DNA of 64,000 bases from Spisula solida (taxonomy: Eukaryota > Mollusca > Bivalvia > Venerida > Mactridae). Numbering within the stretch: the stretch's first letter is position 1; each line of letters starts with the position of its first letter. This document shows, in pieces, positions 27,301 to 37,657 of the stretch. The DNA is taken from positions 34,676,760 through 34,740,759 of the forward strand of contig OX365947.1 in NCBI GenBank assembly GCA_947247005.1, written 5' to 3'. A model generated the notes under the pieces. That model was not told the DNA's origin and did no database searches. It saw only the letters and a program-made list of their open reading frames with translations. Position numbers and translations under genes: made by a program.

Positions 27301-30300
27301 AGCTATATGGAGAGATCTGAAATCAAGGGAGATAATTGTACAACAGCTATATGCAGAGGTCTGAAATCAAGGGAGATAATTGTACAATAGCTATTTTGAG
27401 AGATCTGAAATCAAGGGAAATAATTGTACAACAGCTATATGGAGAGATCTGAAATCAAGGGAGATAATTGTACAACAGCTATATGGAGAGATCTGAAATC
27501 AAGGGAGATAATTGTACAACAGCTATATCAGAGGTCTGAAATCAAGGGAGATAATTGTACAACAGCTATATGGAGAGATCTGAAATCAAGGGAGATAATC
27601 ATACAACAGCTATATGCAGAGGTCTGAAATCAAGGGAGATAATTGTACAACAGCTATATGGAGAGGTCTGAAATCAAGGGAGATAATCGTACAACAGCTA
27701 TAATCAAGGGACAACAGCTACATTAACATATGGGAAAGTCTGAAATCAAGGGTTACACTGTAGATGCAGATTTGCAACATCTTTATAAAATCTCTACAGT
27801 AATTCAACAAGAATGTTTAAATATTTTTTCAGTATCACAAACACTAACCGATCAACCCTAGATTTGTATAACATGGTAATGACTACCAGACACACTGAGG
27901 GTAGTTACACTCACTATGTCTATATCAAGAACATTTCATGACATTCCAATCAATTAATTATTGATCAGAAAATACTGTTAACATCCAGTATTTGTCATCT
28001 AATCAGACTGTATACGGATTTTTTAACATTTGGGATGGGACTCTGGTCTCCTAGTTTGGTAACATTTCATCTTCATATTCGGGGAGAACTACATGATTTT
28101 AACGAATTTTTGCATGTGTAGGATACCTTACAACAGCCCCTATTATGAGTGTACTGGCTTACAACTGCCCCTATTCAGAGCTACAGATAAGCTGCGTATT
28201 GGGATAATTACCCAATTAATTTTCTTAAAAACCCAATAGATTTTGAGGGGAGGGAGTAAGAAAAAGCAAATAGAAAATGATGTTATAGTGAAAAATAGTA
28301 CATAAAAGACAAATTACCCAATTAGTTTTATTAAATATCGAATTAAATTTTTTCAAAACCCAAATAAAATCGAAGTATTTGGTGGGGACTAAGTTTCATA
28401 GATAAATTCAACTCTGAAATCGACAAACAATATTTTTATTCTTCAGATTTTTATCTTCAAAGTTGAATTCTGTATTTTTACACCCCACAAAATTGTAGTC
28501 CCTGTCAAGAAAACTTTTTCTATTTTGGTTTAATAGTTGATAATAATACATGCATAAATTATGCTATAACTCCCCTATATAGATTTTTGCTACCTTTTAT
28601 CAATGTTTCTCCCAGTTTCCCCGTAGATAAATATTATGCTTTCTAAACTTACAGATCACCGTCTTCATCGGGTGTGAGAGCAAACTTTAAGTCTGATAGA
28701 ACCATCAAACTAGTCCGAGGATCAACTTGTACTGGTCTGTAACCTTCTTCTGAAATATTCAATAAAACAACCTTAACAAACTACTAAACACACTCAGCAA
28801 AAATACAATGGGCCCATATCAAATTTAGCAAAGATGTCCATTCAAGTCATTTTTTTTTTAATTTAAAGGTCTTGGGCATAAATAGTGTTTATATTGTATA
28901 ATATGCTGAGGACTATAGCCCAAACCTTTAGTTGAAGAAATAAACAGTTAATGACTAAAAAATTAATGCTATCAAAGGGAGGTAATTTAAAAACAATGGA
29001 CCTAAACTACGTCAATCAGTTATGATATGTTTAATATTGCTAAGTGAAACAGAAAGTAGGAAGATTTTCTGACAAATTCGGCTACAGACAAGGCACTTCA
29101 TTACCTGTACTAATTATTTAACTGTAATCAAACAAATTAAGGCCATCAAAAATTGATTAAGCTTGATTATCATTCAAAATAAAAGAGGAAAAGATTTTAT
29201 TTTTCAGCTCTATTTACAGTGGTTCTGAAATCAAGTAGAACAATCTTGGAAACTATATGCAGGAAATGTAAATAATGCATGATGGGATGATAACAGGAAT
29301 TTACTTAATCTGACCTGGCCTTAACTACTTAGAGCCTAACTTATACATTATAAATTTGCATCATTTTCATCCATTAATATAGACAGTTGTAATTTTAATG
29401 CTCTGAGAACTTAGAAATTCTCTGAAATCTATCATCTTTCATTGAAATTTGTTAATGTATGAACATTTAAAATACAAACAATGTGAATGTGGCTGAAATT
29501 TTCAGAAAATGATTTTTACTCCATTTATCTGTTTTGCTATCTACAATGTATAAATTTTGAAACAGACTATATATTAGATTCTGACTATATATTCAGAAAA
29601 TCCCCGGTTAAGTTTAAGAACATAATTATAGATACCATGTATATATTCAGTTCAGTGGATGACCTAGTTTCTTTCATTCGCAAATAGTATAGATAAAAAC
29701 TATAGTGAAACAATTATATAAACTATTCAACAGCTTTTATCAGTTTATACCCATACCAAGGAAATAACACTTAAAGCCGTACTTTAAACTAAAGCCGTAC
29801 TTTAAACGTAACATATTTTAACTTTTCCGTTTGCCAAAGCAGGATGCATGTTTCTGTTAAAAGGCTGAGGGCATGGTGTGATATTATAGCCTGTATCAAC
29901 TTACTACAAAATTACTAGTGCTAAAATCACGCCCCCTTCAAAAAAACTCAATCCATCAAATTAATTGTACAGTTCTATTAAACAATAAAATAAGTGCTTT
30001 CCATTTTTTTAGACCACCTGTGACTCAGCCTGAACATTTTAAATATATTACTTTAAACCGGAAGACACTGCTCTATACCTCCAATAAGGCCAACTTGATG
30101 AAATATGCTGTTAATTAACTAAACTCAAATGCAAACAATGTTTTACATACACACTTTAATTGGTACTTTTAAATAATAACTTTGGAATAATATTGATTTT
30201 TGACAACTTCTCTGACATATAAACGACATGCTTAAAATAGATTAAAAACCTGACAGGTAAATCTCACGATCTGGAGAACATATCAATAGAGTGTAGTAAT

Positions 30301-33180
30301 TTCATAATAAATGTTACTAAATATAGCCATGAACATATCCATATCCTGAAATAAATATGACTTAAGTTAATGTAGCTCTAGTTACCAAGGGGCGGGATGC
30401 AAACCTGACTGATAAGATTAAGAACAAGTTTCTTACCGGTTACATATAAGTGAACTGTAATATTAATAGTGAAAACTACTTGTCACGTGATTGCGTAATA
30501 ATTGAATGACCAAGGACATAAATTAGTCAAACTAAGTCATTTATTAGCACATGTTGTCTTACTAAATTGATACATGTATCAGGCCACAATTAAAAACGTG
30601 TGGTTAAACTAATATGAACAAATGCACCGCCTTAAGTGGGCATTTCAGGGCTTTTTTTCACTATATACGAGGGGCCTATATTAGGCCCCTTCACAATTTG
30701 CTTTAGGCCCCTTTCACAAACCTGAAAGGCCCCTTAATTCACAATTAGAATTTGCGTCATGGTTTTTGTAAAATCAACTTCACAAAGCACCAAACAAACA
30801 AATCACAGATAACAGTCATATATTCATGTACAGGACTTGATATAAAGTATTATTTCATAGATACATGCATGTTTGAGAAAAGTTGACAAAAAATTAACTT
30901 ACATCTTAAAAATTTTGTATCATAATTTGATGATTTATCGCATTAAGTTTTTCACAATTTGAAAAGTTTCCTTGTCTACTTTTTCACAATTTTGAGAATT
31001 TTCGCGCTAAATTTTCACAAAACAAAAGGGCTTGGGCCTCTTCACAATTCAGCGAAAAAAAGCCCTGCATTTCCTTCAAAGTCTTTTGATAATCTAGAAA
31101 TTAAGAATGATCAGAAAAAGAATCAAGACATTTAACTAAGCTGACCTTAAAATATTCTAAAGTTTCTTTCTTTCCCTTACCAACCCAAGTAGATTTAGAA
31201 TGGATACGTAGGTAGGTTAAATATTTTTTTTTGGAATTTATTGAATAAGACATAATGAAATTTAGTGATACCTCTAGGGTGAAAACCAACAGTCTTGAAT
31301 CTAAAATAGGTACAAAATTTACTTGCAAAAACAAGCCTGTATAAAAAATAACATTACATCAGAATTTGTTAATACAAAATATCATTTCAATTTGGGCAAT
31401 AAAATATTTTGGGTAGGGCCGTTTTACTCTGGGTAGGTAGCAGAAGGGGAAACAAACAATACTTTATTTTAGGCCCTATCTAATATAATTTAAAGGATAA
31501 CATATTTATCCCCAAGTGACATGGACACAAATCGTAATGTATATTCTGTACATAGCAGTATATGGATTTGACATGCAAATAATTTAAATTAAAGTTTATA
31601 AAATACGATTAGGTAATTGAATAACAATACAAGTGCACTGCAGGATATTTTTTACGAAAATGATACATGTATACTAGTTATTTTTACTTTGTTAATTCAG
31701 AAACCCTAAATCAATGCCTATATTTACCTGAAAAAAAAGAGTAATACACAAAGTGTGTTTGTAACAGAAAGCTAAACAAAAATATTGTCCTGTTTATACT
31801 CGTATAAAATATTTGCTATCTGTTTTTATTGACTGAGCATCAGACTTTATCTCTTAAACTTTAACATGTATGGAAGTAGCATACAATACAATCTCCCCAG
31901 AGCGGCCCTCTGTAGAGCAACACCCTCTGTATAACAGAACCATTAACATTTCCCTTAGTCACTATTTACTATAACTTTAACCTCTGTAGAGCAACAACCT
32001 CTAACATTGACCAATATTTGCAGCTCCCAAAGGGTGTTGCTCTAAAGAGATTGTACTATATAATATAAAAATGATAAATGATGACTGCGTTTTTAGCAAT
32101 TTAAACAACCACCTGTTTTTTGTCTCCTAGCAATAATTAGACTTTCAATTTGGTAGGAGTTTATTATTATTTACAATTACCTGGTTTTGAAAAAGGGTCA
32201 GACGCATTAACTGTGACCATACTGGAAGTTTTGAATCTTTGTCCATCCATTTGCTCATTTTCCATTTGAAGTATGTCTTCAATTTGCCTGCAAGTAGCGA
32301 GTGATCCGGAGTTCACAACTGGTTCACTTGTACTTTCCGCGGAAGATGAATTCATCATTCCCACTAAACGTCTCTTCTTTAACGGAAGATTTGTGTCCGA
32401 GTTATCCTTTTTCTTTAAAGAAATAGATGACGAAGTGGCCTCTACTTTTTCAACATCTTGAGTCACAGTGGACATTGTACTTTTAGCGTCAATTGTCCTG
32501 TCCGATTCGGTTTTAACAATATTTTTAGCCATAGCGTTTCTAAGAGCTTTCACTACATTCTGATTTACAGTGTGTGCATGAGGTATTACTGGTATAGTTA
32601 GTGGTACTTGTTTTGCAAAGAGTTTGGAATGAGGAAGTGTCAGTGGTAAAGGGGAGCTCAATAAATGAGACTTGGTCGACCTGGATGATTTCACCCCTGT
32701 CCGTGAATGGGCAGCCGAGGCTGTCATGTTGTCACCAGCCATAGACTTATTAAGTCTACTTTCCAAACCTGCCAGGATAGCGTTATTTCGTGCAGCTGTA
32801 ATTGCATCTACTGCAGATGATTTTGGCGGTCTGCCAAGCTTTGGAAGTTGCGGTGTTATACCCAAAGTATTGGGAATTCCCGGTAAAGATGAGAGGCTCC
32901 TTAAATGAGAAATCGTGGAGGAGGGCGTATCCTGACTACTCTTTATGTTACCTTCATCGTCATCGGCATCACCAGACAATGGTGGCAGGAACATCAAAGA
33001 AGACAGGGCATTAGCCGCCTCAAGTCTATCTTGTTTCTCTTTTTCATTCATGACCTCTGTTGATTTTGGTTTTTCCTCCATCGAACCGTGTCGTTTGCGA
33101 CCGACACTCTTTCTGCGTTTCGTTTTCTTGCCGTCCATTTTAGTGTTCATTACTATTTCGCTCCAATTATAAATCATCAA
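15433..33180 (-). CDS. BCL-3-like nuclear IkB ankyrin-repeat protein, 8 coding exons
   Basis: Likely nuclear IkB-family co-regulator that binds NF-kB p50/p52-type dimers on DNA (family knowledge). The coding exons in transcript order are 33180-32181, 28749-28653, 26524-26416, 25623-25422, 21760-21672, 20577-20466, 18825-18707 and 18384-15433. All are bounded by GT/AG in consistent phases and total 4,680 nt (about 1,559 aa plus stop). The ankyrin block (about residues 363-576) follows BCL-3 closely: 'DGDLPLHIAVVHED', 'QTPLHLAI', 'LLDRHGCTSVHSS', 'GYFPLHTCVE', 'GRSVLMYAVE'. No DSGxxS IKK degron is visible, which favours a nuclear rather than a cytoplasmic IkB. The protein is far longer than vertebrate BCL-3 because exon 8 encodes 983 residues. 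The start is the first Met of the open frame; Met11 or Met15 is also possible. IkB-zeta is the main alternative name. Confidence 0.88.
18707..28749 (-). CDS. BCL-3-like exons 2-7: ankyrin domain
   Basis: Six short exons (97, 109, 202, 89, 112 and 119 nt) encode residues 334-576. Visible repeat cores are DGDLPLHIAV, QTPLHLAII, GCTSVHSSI, GYFPLHTCV, GRSVLMYAV and GVTPLMIAQ. Compared with the seven repeats of vertebrate BCL-3, the fifth core is followed directly by one that resembles repeat 7 (TPLM-A), so repeat 6 seems to be missing. Exon 3 begins at the edge of a 44-bp splice-acceptor minisatellite. The introns between these exons hold most of the transposon copies listed separately. Confidence 0.88.
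18962..19077 (+). mobile_element. SINE fragment related to the 56-kb SINE
   Basis: Lies in BCL-3-like intron 6. It shares 'caaataaaggctatgct' and 'ggcatttttt' with the 3' end of the SINE at 55908-56049, and keeps a degraded B box ('gagttcaaatac') and the 'tgtgtgcctcc' start. The A-box region is deleted. Confidence 0.6.
20117..20358. repeat. Degenerate tandem repeat, unit about 24-26 bp
   Basis: About ten imperfect copies of 'aaagtaggggccatttaaac' plus a short C-rich tail, in BCL-3-like intron 6, ending about 110 bp from exon 6. Copies differ by point changes and C-run length. Confidence 0.85.
20632..20868. mobile_element. MITE family C, copy 1
   Basis: The ends 'aggccccgatctcc' and 'gagattggagccaaggt' are imperfect inverted repeats, and the inner arms share the 'aaatctca' and 'ctcaaat' motifs. 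A clearer copy is at 61825-62082. Non-coding, in BCL-3-like intron 5's upstream neighbour sequence (between exons 5 and 6). Confidence 0.65.
21040..21112 (-). mobile_element. tRNA-like SINE head
   Basis: Read on the minus strand, an A-box-like 'tggctgagttgttagc' is followed about 30 bases later by a B-box-like 'ggtttgaatttc'. The spacing is right for a tRNA-derived promoter but the arms do not pair as a cloverleaf. Treated as a SINE relic, not a tRNA gene. Confidence 0.45.
21376..21573. repeat. 66-bp tandem repeat, three copies
   Basis: Three nearly identical units begin at 21376, 21442 and 21508 ('gtaagtacattttgtacttg'). Only one base differs between units in the 'attccYgagtata' stretch. 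It lies in the intron about 100 bp from exon 5. As 66 is a multiple of three, short ORFs appear in several frames; none is a gene. Confidence 0.95.
21899..22915 (+). mobile_element. Non-autonomous element with 145-bp internal repeats, copy 1
   Basis: Starts 'caagagggcccaaagggcc' and 'ggtcgctcacctg', and ends 'gtgacaggtgagctaaaa', so 'gctcacctgt' and 'acaggtgagc' form short terminal inverted repeats. Inside are about 5.5 tandem units of 145 bp marked by 'gatttgaccttgtgacctag', then an 'acggacgg' simple run. It is non-coding and lies in BCL-3-like intron 4. A sister copy starts 186 bp downstream. Confidence 0.85.
23101..24158 (+). mobile_element. Non-autonomous element with 145-bp internal repeats, copy 2
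   Basis: Same head, 145-bp units (about six), 'acggacgg' run and tail as the copy at 21899, in the same orientation and the same intron. The unit boundaries at 23206, 23351, 23496, 23641, 23786 and 23931 are spaced exactly 145 bp apart. Point differences show the two arrays are not a recent duplication of each other. Confidence 0.85.
24213..24360. repeat. Inverted repeat, arms about 32 bp
   Basis: 'agattgcagttttgcatgat' at 24213 and its reverse complement ending at 24360 form arms with an 80-bp loop. This may be one end of a larger decayed element that continues toward 25,140, where 'gacgtcat' motifs and another short palindrome ('ggagtgccg' / 'cggcactcc') occur. No coding sequence is recognised. 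Confidence 0.7.
25145..25320. mobile_element. Short MITE, 176 bp
   Basis: Terminal arms of about 35 bp ('gctcattacatacgagtttt' and its reverse complement) enclose an extremely AT-rich centre. It lies in BCL-3-like intron 4, 100 bp from exon 4. Confidence 0.75.
26504..27704 (-). repeat. 44-bp minisatellite carrying the exon 3 splice acceptor
   Basis: About 27 head-to-tail units of 44 bp start inside exon 3 of the BCL-3-like gene and run into intron 2. Read in the gene's sense, each unit is 23 intronic bases ending 'cccttgatttcag' plus the first 21 exon bases ('acctctccatatagctgttg' then t). Every unit therefore holds a pyrimidine-rich tract, an AG acceptor and a piece of exon. Variants such as 'gcagaggt' and 'gagagatct' are scattered through the array. 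Confidence 0.95.
30646..31067. mobile_element. hAT-like MITE, about 422 bp
   Basis: Terminal inverted repeats 'cagggctttttttcact' and 'agcgaaaaaaagccctg' are flanked by the short direct repeat 'cattt'. The interior repeats 'aggcccctt' and 'ttcacaa'. It is non-coding and lies in BCL-3-like intron 1. Confidence 0.7.
31882..32060. mobile_element. MITE family B, copy 1
   Basis: A diverged copy of the roughly 170-bp element at 40477 and 48871. Its ends read 'tacaatacaatctcc' and 'agagattgtactata', and it shares 'tctgtagagcaacaacctct' and 'gcagctcccaaagggtgttg' internally. It sits 120 bp inside BCL-3-like intron 1 from the exon 1 donor. Confidence 0.8.
32181..33180 (-). CDS. BCL-3-like exon 1: N-terminal region
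   Basis: Encodes residues 1-333 and ends at a GTAATT donor in phase 1. A basic run at residues 18-31 (KKTKRRKSVGRKRH) is a strong nuclear-localisation candidate. A hydrophobic patch (ANALSSLMFLPPL, about 56-68) and a GRPPK motif (116-120) follow. The rest is Ser-rich with no recognised domain. No DSGxxS phosphodegron is present. Confidence 0.85.
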
Positions 33181-33400
33181 TAGTCATCAAAAATACCTCA
33201 TGTACACAGAAAAATCCAGAAACCACAAAGATATTCCTGATCCAAAATCCCATATTTCAAGTTGCTGCGTGGAAACAAAATGGCATTCAGGACTTTCCAG
33301 ATGAGCACGTGACCAAGTTAACCAATCGGAACATCGTATCAACACATACGGGTTTTCCCGCTGCTCGCTAAGGACGACTGTGTCTATTTATAGATCCAAG
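33181..33400 (-). promoter_or_regulatory. Putative promoter of the BCL-3-like gene with kB-like sites
   Basis: Immediately upstream of the start codon are 'ggactttcc' (33290-33298) and 'gggttttccc' (33350-33359). Both fit Rel/NF-kB binding-site consensuses (the second fits the Dorsal form GGG-W4-CCM). An E-box 'cacgtg' (about 33306) and a CCAAT box (about 33321) are nearby. The transcription start is not known, so the region is inferred from position. Confidence 0.45.
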
Positions 33401-33522
33401 TCGTGTGAAATTCCGACGAATGGAAATTACCTACTATAGTCTGTTTCATTTATCTCTGCAAAATGAACGTAAACCACGAAATGGGACACCCAATCGGTCC
33501 GTCCCACCCGTCCGCACGCAAG

Positions 33523-34593
33523 GGCGGATCCAGGATTTGTCGTTAGGGGGGGCGAACATTCATGTATTGATACCCCCCCCCCTCAAGAAAATGTGCGAGC
33601 GAAGCGAGCTAGAAAAAAAATGTATCTCTGAGAAGCATTCCACACAATTTCGTTCTTTATCTTATAATATTCATTGATAAAATTATTGTGAGAGCAAGGC
33701 GAGTAAGAATATATGCATTTATTATTTGAACAGCATATCCCTCAAACTCATTCCCTACTTGAAAAAATTAACTTATAGTGGTTGTGCGAGCGTAGCGAGC
33801 AAGAAAAAATGCAATTATCTATTTCAGCTTCGTACACCACATTCTTATTACCTGGTAATATTCACTGATGCAGTAATTGTCAGAATTAGAAAAAAAATCA
33901 GTGTTTGTCTGAGCAGCATACCCAAACAACTCAATGGTAAATCAAAAGCTTTCATTGAATTTACGTAGTTCTTCATCGAGCGAAGCGAGCTAGAAAAATC
34001 GTTGTTTATATGAACAGCATAGTCAGGACTAACGATAATCGACTTGATAATATTCACTGATATATAGCTGCTGTGAATTCGTCGCGAAAAAAGGCAATGT
34101 CTATCTGAGCAGCATACCCTGCGAACTCCAGGGCTTCAGTTTTGTTTAAGTGGAAATGTGAAGTACTTGGGATTCAGCGACTAGGGAGTCCACGGGGCAG
34201 TGGCTTTCTACCTCGTGACTTTTTAAATAGAACCACGTCAGCTGCATTCTGAGGTATTTTATTTTTAATGAAAAGGACAGGTTTATTAGAAAATAAAGCC
34301 AACTCTATTAATAGTTTATGTCTTGTCGGACATTTTTAATGTGCAAGAATCTCGGCATTTCTGTAGCCGATGTTTGGCACCATGCTACCAATCAGTCCCA
34401 CATCTTGTTTTTGCATACAGCATTAAGTTCACTTTAAATTCCATAAATTGATTATTGGTTAATGTACGCGAGCGAAGCGAGCGAAAAAAATTGCATATCA
34501 ATATTGTTCTTACATCCAAAATATGAGAAATTACCTAGGCTCCGGCGATTTTAGGGGGGCGTACGCCGGGTCCGCCCCCCCCCTGGATCCGCC
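33523..34593. mobile_element. TIR element with internal 'gcgagcgaagcgagc' repeats
   Basis: The ends 'ggcggatccagg' and 'cctggatccgcc' are perfect inverted repeats next to G- or C-runs. Several degenerate internal units start with 'gcgagcgaagcgagc' (near 33597, 33786, 33977, 34465) followed by A-rich sequence and 'gaacagcat' or 'gagcagcat'. There is no transposase. It lies between the two divergent genes. Confidence 0.75.
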
Positions 34594-36005
34594 TATGGCA
34601 CGTACGCCCGCCTGGTGTTCGTCTGTCAAGCTATCTGGCTACTGGTAAAATTATGTATGCCCGGAAATAGGGAACATCAGGATACGAGTTGTTATTGTAC
34701 GGTTTCAAACAGGGGCATAGACAATTTTTATTAAACAGCGCGCGCGGATGTCAACGAGAATCACATGCGCACGTGTTACTTGTCACATGCACACACGATA
34801 GCAAGTGGTTGTTCATTGGGAGAACAGTATGCTTTTTGAAAAGACTTAGTATGTATACGTAAGGACCTACAACGATACTTTCTCCAGGGATGGGCTCCCC
34901 TCTCTATCTAACACGCTTTATAAATAGGCATGCACGTGTTCATGAACGGTTTTGATGTTTACAAGTGATGGTTTTTCCTACGCGAAAAAAACCATCAAGC
35001 CGAGTTTGGCACAAAAAGAACGCGGATGACCTGTTGGGATGTGAGCTCGGATAGTTGCGGTCCTCAGTTTTTTAAATTAAAATATGTTTTTCTATTTCGT
35101 GGTTATCTCCGTTTTTTACAGGCACCTTTAATTTGTCAACATGCAAGCGTGTTTTTGCAAATTGAAAATTAACATTTCATTGCAGAAGCCCTTTTAAAAA
35201 TGTTGCTGTAAGATTCTTATACATATCAGCCGAGTTCGCCTTGGGCCAATCTCGGCATGTTACGTGTTTTCTAGGAGGACAGTCGTTTGTTATGCCAAAT
35301 TGTTTTTGAACACGTGCTTGCCATGCGTTGCAATATGCATGTGTTCATAAATATATATTTTGGGTAAACTAATATCATACACATAAATCAGTGGTTAGTA
35401 AAGTTCCCAGGATATCACAGGTGAAGAATGACTAATGTGTGCTTTTGTAAAATATGCTTCATAACGTTAAGAAGCCTGTCACAACTAACACAACTGTTTA
35501 TCGGCAAAAAATGAATAGATCATTATTTCACCAAAAAATCGTTTGAGTACATGCAATACTTTGAATTATTAACAAAATAATTATACAAAATTATATAGTT
35601 GCGGTTTAGCAATTTTGATTAGTGCAGACCATATATTGCTAGGGACAGACCAACCTTCAACCCTATGTCTTTATTTAACGAAAATGGCACAGTAAACACT
35701 TTCAAACCCAGAGCAAATGGAAATCCGAGACAAATATATTTAAGCCACATAATTGTTGAAACATTGAATAAATACACTGTCATCGAATGTAATTGAAGCA
35801 CCAACTCTCAACTGTTTCCATTCCAGGTTGACTAAACACTGAACAAGCCATAATAATTGTTGCTATCTGTTACATTCCCTATCACTAGGAATTTGAAGGA
35901 AACACATGTGTAAATGGCAAATCAAATAAAATTCCATTGATTTGCCCTTAACCTGCTCCAGAGACTTAGAAGACGTATTCTATGTGTTATAGTTCTCTGT
36001 CCGCT
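34594..36005. other. Intergenic between divergent genes
   Basis: No gene or clear repeat is recognised. Short ORFs only. Confidence 0.45.
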
Positions 36006-37035
36006 CATAGGGGCACTATAGGGTCAGGAAAAGCACCATACATTGGATCAAGTCATTCCTTACTGGCAGAAACCAACAAGTCGTCCTGGGTGCTTCTTCT
36101 AAATATGCTGACATGAAATCTGGTGTTCCACAAGGATCTGTACTAGGACCACTCCTGTTCCTAGCTTACATCAATTAACGACCTACCCGAAGTCGTCAAG
36201 CATTTCATCACCAAACTATTTGCGGATGGCAGTCTACTGCATAAGGTCATCAGTAAGCTCCTGCAAAGGGACCTCACTTCCCTAGAACTTTGGGAGAAGA
36301 AATGGCAGATGGACTTCAACCCCAGCAAATGTGTTGTGATGAGAATAGCTTCCAAGCGGATAAGAAAACTTGTGACCAACTACCAGCTGCATGGATATAC
36401 ACTAGAGATCGTCGACGGCAGCAAATGGCTCGGAGTCACGATCTCAGAAGACCTCAGCTGGGATTGCCACATAGGCAACACTATCAAGAAGGGCAACAGG
36501 ACAGTCGGTTTCCTCCGCCGCAATCTCAAAGACTGCATCCTATCAGTTATGGCAGCAGCATACAGGGCCATCGCTAGGCCAACAGTCGAGTACGTACACA
36601 GCTACTGTCTGGGATCCTGCATCACAGTCCACCATCAAAGGCATAGAACAGGTGCAAAGATGAGCAGCAAGATTTGTAGTCAACGACTATACAAGCAAGA
36701 CCCCATGCCCCGGGAGTGTCACGAAGATGCTAGAACACCTCCAGTGGGAATCGCTTGAAAGTCGTCGACGCAAAGGCAGACTCCCGATGCTCTTCAAGGT
36801 TCACCATGGACTTGTAGATATCCAAGCATCGACATACCTGAAACCTAGCGATGGCCGAACCCGCGGGGGAAACAGATTCTACTAGAAGCGCCTCACAGAC
36901 AGGACATTCCTTAACACCTTCTTCCCTAGAACGGTGAAGGACTGGAACTCACTTCCAACCAGAGTATCTGCGACGCCATCCCTGGAGGACTTTCAGTCTC
37001 CTTCGGACTGGGACGATATAGACGGATCGTTATAA
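36006..37035 (+). mobile_element. Truncated LINE reverse transcriptase relic
   Basis: Plus-strand RT C-terminal half: '[19 protein letters not shown]', then (after a frame change) 'KLFADGSLLHKV', 'WQMDFNPSKCVVMRI', 'WLGVTISEDLSWDCHI', and finally the thumb and tail with 'TFFPRTVKDWNSLPTRV'. At least three frame changes and one in-frame stop are present. The catalytic second Asp of the F/YADD box is Gly here, so the copy is dead. The 5' part is missing. It is a different family from the LINE at 8.9-10.7 kb. Confidence 0.9.
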
Positions 37036-37580
37036 ATCTACAGTGTAAAAAGTGTTAATGCTTTAAACTATGAACTCTGAATTTTAACTCAAACTGAATT
37101 TTTGATCGCCATCACCATGAACATTTTGTTGCTGAGCTATTTACGATCTTTCAAGATCCCTGCTCAATATAAGGAAGAAGAAGTGTTTTTAATTTATATA
37201 AATTTTAAACATGTACATGTATGTATTGTGTAACAAGCATTTGTTTGTGCGACATTGTACAAGATATCCCAACTAATGTGTTGTTGGAATATCATCTTAT
37301 TAAGTATAAAATTACTTTCCATGAAATATATATAAGTAAGTAAGTAACAACTTTATTTATAGTGGATAACATATTTTGCAGAGCCAATTTACAATACATG
37401 GTCCACAAATATGAATTTGAGACTAGGCCTATATATACTATATTATGTCAAAAAGGGAAAATAAACCCAAATGGGCATAATAACCTGATATTTGTGGTAC
37501 AACCAACTTTTTCTCAACTGTAAGTTTTTTAATATACCTTAAAAATGGGAAAATAAAAAATTAAATCATGCTGGTTCCGC
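37036..37580. other. Intergenic, CFAP44 5' flank
   Basis: AT-rich with a short 'taag' run near 37,334. No other structure is recognised before the CFAP44 promoter elements. Confidence 0.4.
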
Positions 37581-37589
37581 ATATTCAAC

Positions 37590-37657
37590 TATAAAAACGC
37601 CTGCTAAACGTTTTCACGCATGCGCAAATGTCATAGCAACGATTGGATAAATCCAAG
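37590..37657 (+). promoter_or_regulatory. Putative CFAP44 core promoter
   Basis: Within 68 bp of the start codon lie TATAAAAA (37590-37597), an NRF1-like 'gcatgcgca' (37618-37626), an RFX X-box-like 'gtcatagcaac' (37630-37640) and an inverted CCAAT 'attgg' (37642-37646). X-boxes upstream of ciliary genes are established knowledge. The matches here are partial, and the start site is unknown. Confidence 0.4.
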
